From contig CALARK010000022.1 in assembly GCA_937888595.1 (NCBI GenBank), positions 1-64,000 on the forward strand: 64,000 nucleotides of DNA, read 5' to 3'. The position numbers and the translations under genes were made by a program. Source of the stretch: an uncultured Sterolibacteriaceae bacterium (GTDB taxonomy: Bacteria > Pseudomonadota > Gammaproteobacteria > Burkholderiales > Rhodocyclaceae). This document shows, one piece after another, positions 63,001-64,000 of the stretch. Position 1 is the stretch's first letter, and each line of letters opens with the position of its first letter. Under the pieces are notes generated by a model, which ran no database searches, was not told the origin of the DNA, and saw only the letters and a list, made by a program, of their open reading frames with translations.

Positions 63001-64000
63001 TTACGATGGCTCATGCGTTGGCCCGGTGGTACTGACGGCGGTGACTGCGGCGTGCGCTTCCCCGCTGGCGAAGCGCAGCGTCAGCGGGTCGCCCGTGGCG
63101 AGGCGGGCGGCATCGCGCACGATGACGCCCCCGGCATCGCGCACGATGCTGTAGCCGCGCTGCAGGGTGGCGGCGGGCGAGAGGGCCGGCAGGGCGCCGG
63201 CGCTGCGGGCGATGCGGTCGCGCTGCCGCGCGAGCTGTGCCGTCATCGCCTGCCGCATCCGCTGTGCCGTCTGTGCGATGCGCTGCTGCACGGCGGGCAG
63301 GTCCGGGCGTGTCCGGAACAGGCGCAGGCGGTGTTCCGCCAGCGCATGCTGTCGTGCCGCGATGCCTTGCCGGGCGGCAGCATGCAGGCGGCGGCCGAGC
63401 AGTTCGAGACGCTGGGCGTTCTCGGCGAGCCGCCGGGCCGGATGGACGAGGCGCAGGGCGAGCCGATCCAGGGCCTGCGAGCGGGCATCGATCTCCGCCT
63501 GCAGCGCACGCCGCAGTGCTTCGCCCAGCCCGGCGAGTTCGGCGGCGGCCTCGAACCAGCCGGCGCTGGCGAGTTCGGCCGCCGCGGTGGGTGTCGCGGC
63601 ACGGTGGTCGGCGACGTAATCGGCGATGGTGGTGTCGGTTTCGTGGCCGACCCCGCAAAGAGTCGGCGCCGGCGAGACGGCGAGCTTTCTGCCCACCGCC
63701 TCGTCGTTGAAGGCCCACAGGTCCTCGATGCTGCCCCCGCCGCGGACGAGCAGCAGCAGGTCGCATTCGCCACGGACGTAGGCGGCATCGAGCGCGGCTG
63801 CGATGGCGGCCGGTGCCCCGGCACCCTGCACCAGCGTCGGATAGACGATCAGTTCAACGTGCGGCGCACGTCGGGCGAAGGCGGCGATGACGTCGCGGAG
63901 GGCGGCCGCCTGGGGCGAAGTGACGATGCCGACCCGGCGCGGATAGCGGGGAATGGCGCGTTTCCTTTCCTCAGCGAACAGCCCTTCGGCAGCCAGCTTC
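63001..64000 (-). CDS. xseA: Exodeoxyribonuclease VII large subunit (partial)
   Basis: The visible C-terminal 332 residues of XseA, which degrades single-stranded DNA with XseB; the start is outside the window. The catalytic-domain segments RRVGIVTSPQAAALRDV, LVRGGGSIEDLWAFNDE and GVGHETDTTIADYVADHRA are clear, followed by a long coiled-coil region and the C-terminal LQRGYSIV. The segment before GVGHE, usually SPIPVI, reads SPAPTL and is encoded by a dispersed-repeat copy. Confidence 0.95.
   Translation of the reverse strand, partial: KLAAEGLFAEERKRAIPRYPRRVGIVTSPQAAALRDVIAAFARRAPHVELIVYPTLVQGAGAPAAIAAALDAAYVRGECDLLLLVRGGGSIEDLWAFNDEAVGRKLAVSPAPTLCGVGHETDTTIADYVADHRAATPTAAAELASAGWFEAAAELAGLGEALRRALQAEIDARSQALDRLALRLVHPARRLAENAQRLELLGRRLHAAARQGIAARQHALAEHRLRLFRTRPDLPAVQQRIAQTAQRMRQAMTAQLARQRDRIARSAGALPALSPAATLQRGYSIVRDAGGVIVRDAARLATGDPLTLRFASGEAHAAVTAVSTTGPTHEPS
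63659..63682 (+). repeat. Dispersed repeat, copy 19
   Basis: GTCGGCGCCGGCGAGACGG antisense to xseA, encoding VSPAPTL in a conserved loop of the catalytic domain. Confidence 0.88.

Overview
The window is high-GC, gene-dense DNA from a betaproteobacterium. The gene set (HtpX-type Ste24 protease, Orn, RsgA, hda-pcnB-folK-panBCD order, AceK, RhlE, two-helix H-NS, cNor-type nitric oxide reductase, flavocytochrome-c-like and sulfur-relay genes) points to a facultatively denitrifying, probably sulfur-oxidising member of the Rhodocyclales (Thauera/Azoarcus/Azospira-like). This placement is inferred from protein character and gene order only. No rRNA, tRNA, CRISPR array, insertion sequence or prophage was recognised.  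Layout. 0-7.3 kb: a copper-delivery operon (unknown membrane protein, SCO1, PCuAC) behind an FNR-like box, then a glycosyltransferase/rsgA/M48 protease operon, orn and an ArnT-like transferase. 7.4-11.5 kb: rpmE, rho, trxA and norCB with an FNR/DNR-type box. 11.6-17 kb: hda-HAD-pcnB-folK-panBCD on the minus strand. 17.1-27.6 kb: purM; mutL-miaA-ycgR; then a plus-strand chain dedA-lipoprotein-purN-DUF3108-rsmB-like-PLD-mscS linked by ATGA/TGATG overlaps. 27.6-30.5 kb: a TDT-family anion transporter divergent from a PAS-AAA+ sigma54 activator, with sigma54-type promoters, palindromic candidate activator sites and a candidate small RNA. 30.5-33.4 kb: rpmBG, radC, coaBC, dut. 33.4-37.6 kb: cytochrome c4 facing a four-gene flavocytochrome/NapC electron-transfer operon. 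38-44 kb: lrgAB, malate synthase, LysR, a Crp/Fnr protein fused to two NIT-like repeats, and H-NS. 44-54.5 kb: isocitrate lyase, rhlE, rraA, clpAS, cspA, icd, aceK, DUF192. 54.5-56.6 kb: TerB-like, NhaR-like LysR, PsiE. 56.7-61.7 kb: a twelve-gene minus-strand sulfur uptake and relay operon. 61.9-64 kb: a ribbon-helix-helix protein, sodB and partial xseA.  Joint action. aceA, aceB, icd and aceK together set flux into the glyoxylate bypass; aceA and aceB share a similar palindrome upstream. The sulfur operon encodes a split TsuA-type thiosulfate importer with all three relay cysteines, TusA, three short DsrE-like proteins, two periplasmic rhodaneses, a membrane-anchored protein ending in Gly-Gly-Cys and a cytochrome c. 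This is a plausible complete sulfane-sulfur pathway and the best candidate here for an undescribed system.  Overlying everything is a dispersed repeat of about 24 bp (core GTCGGCGCCGGCGGGACGG). I count 19 copies, in both orientations, eight between genes (mostly just after stop codons) and eleven inside genes, usually in linkers or tails, where it encodes PPAPTF, VGAGGT or PAGTDF.
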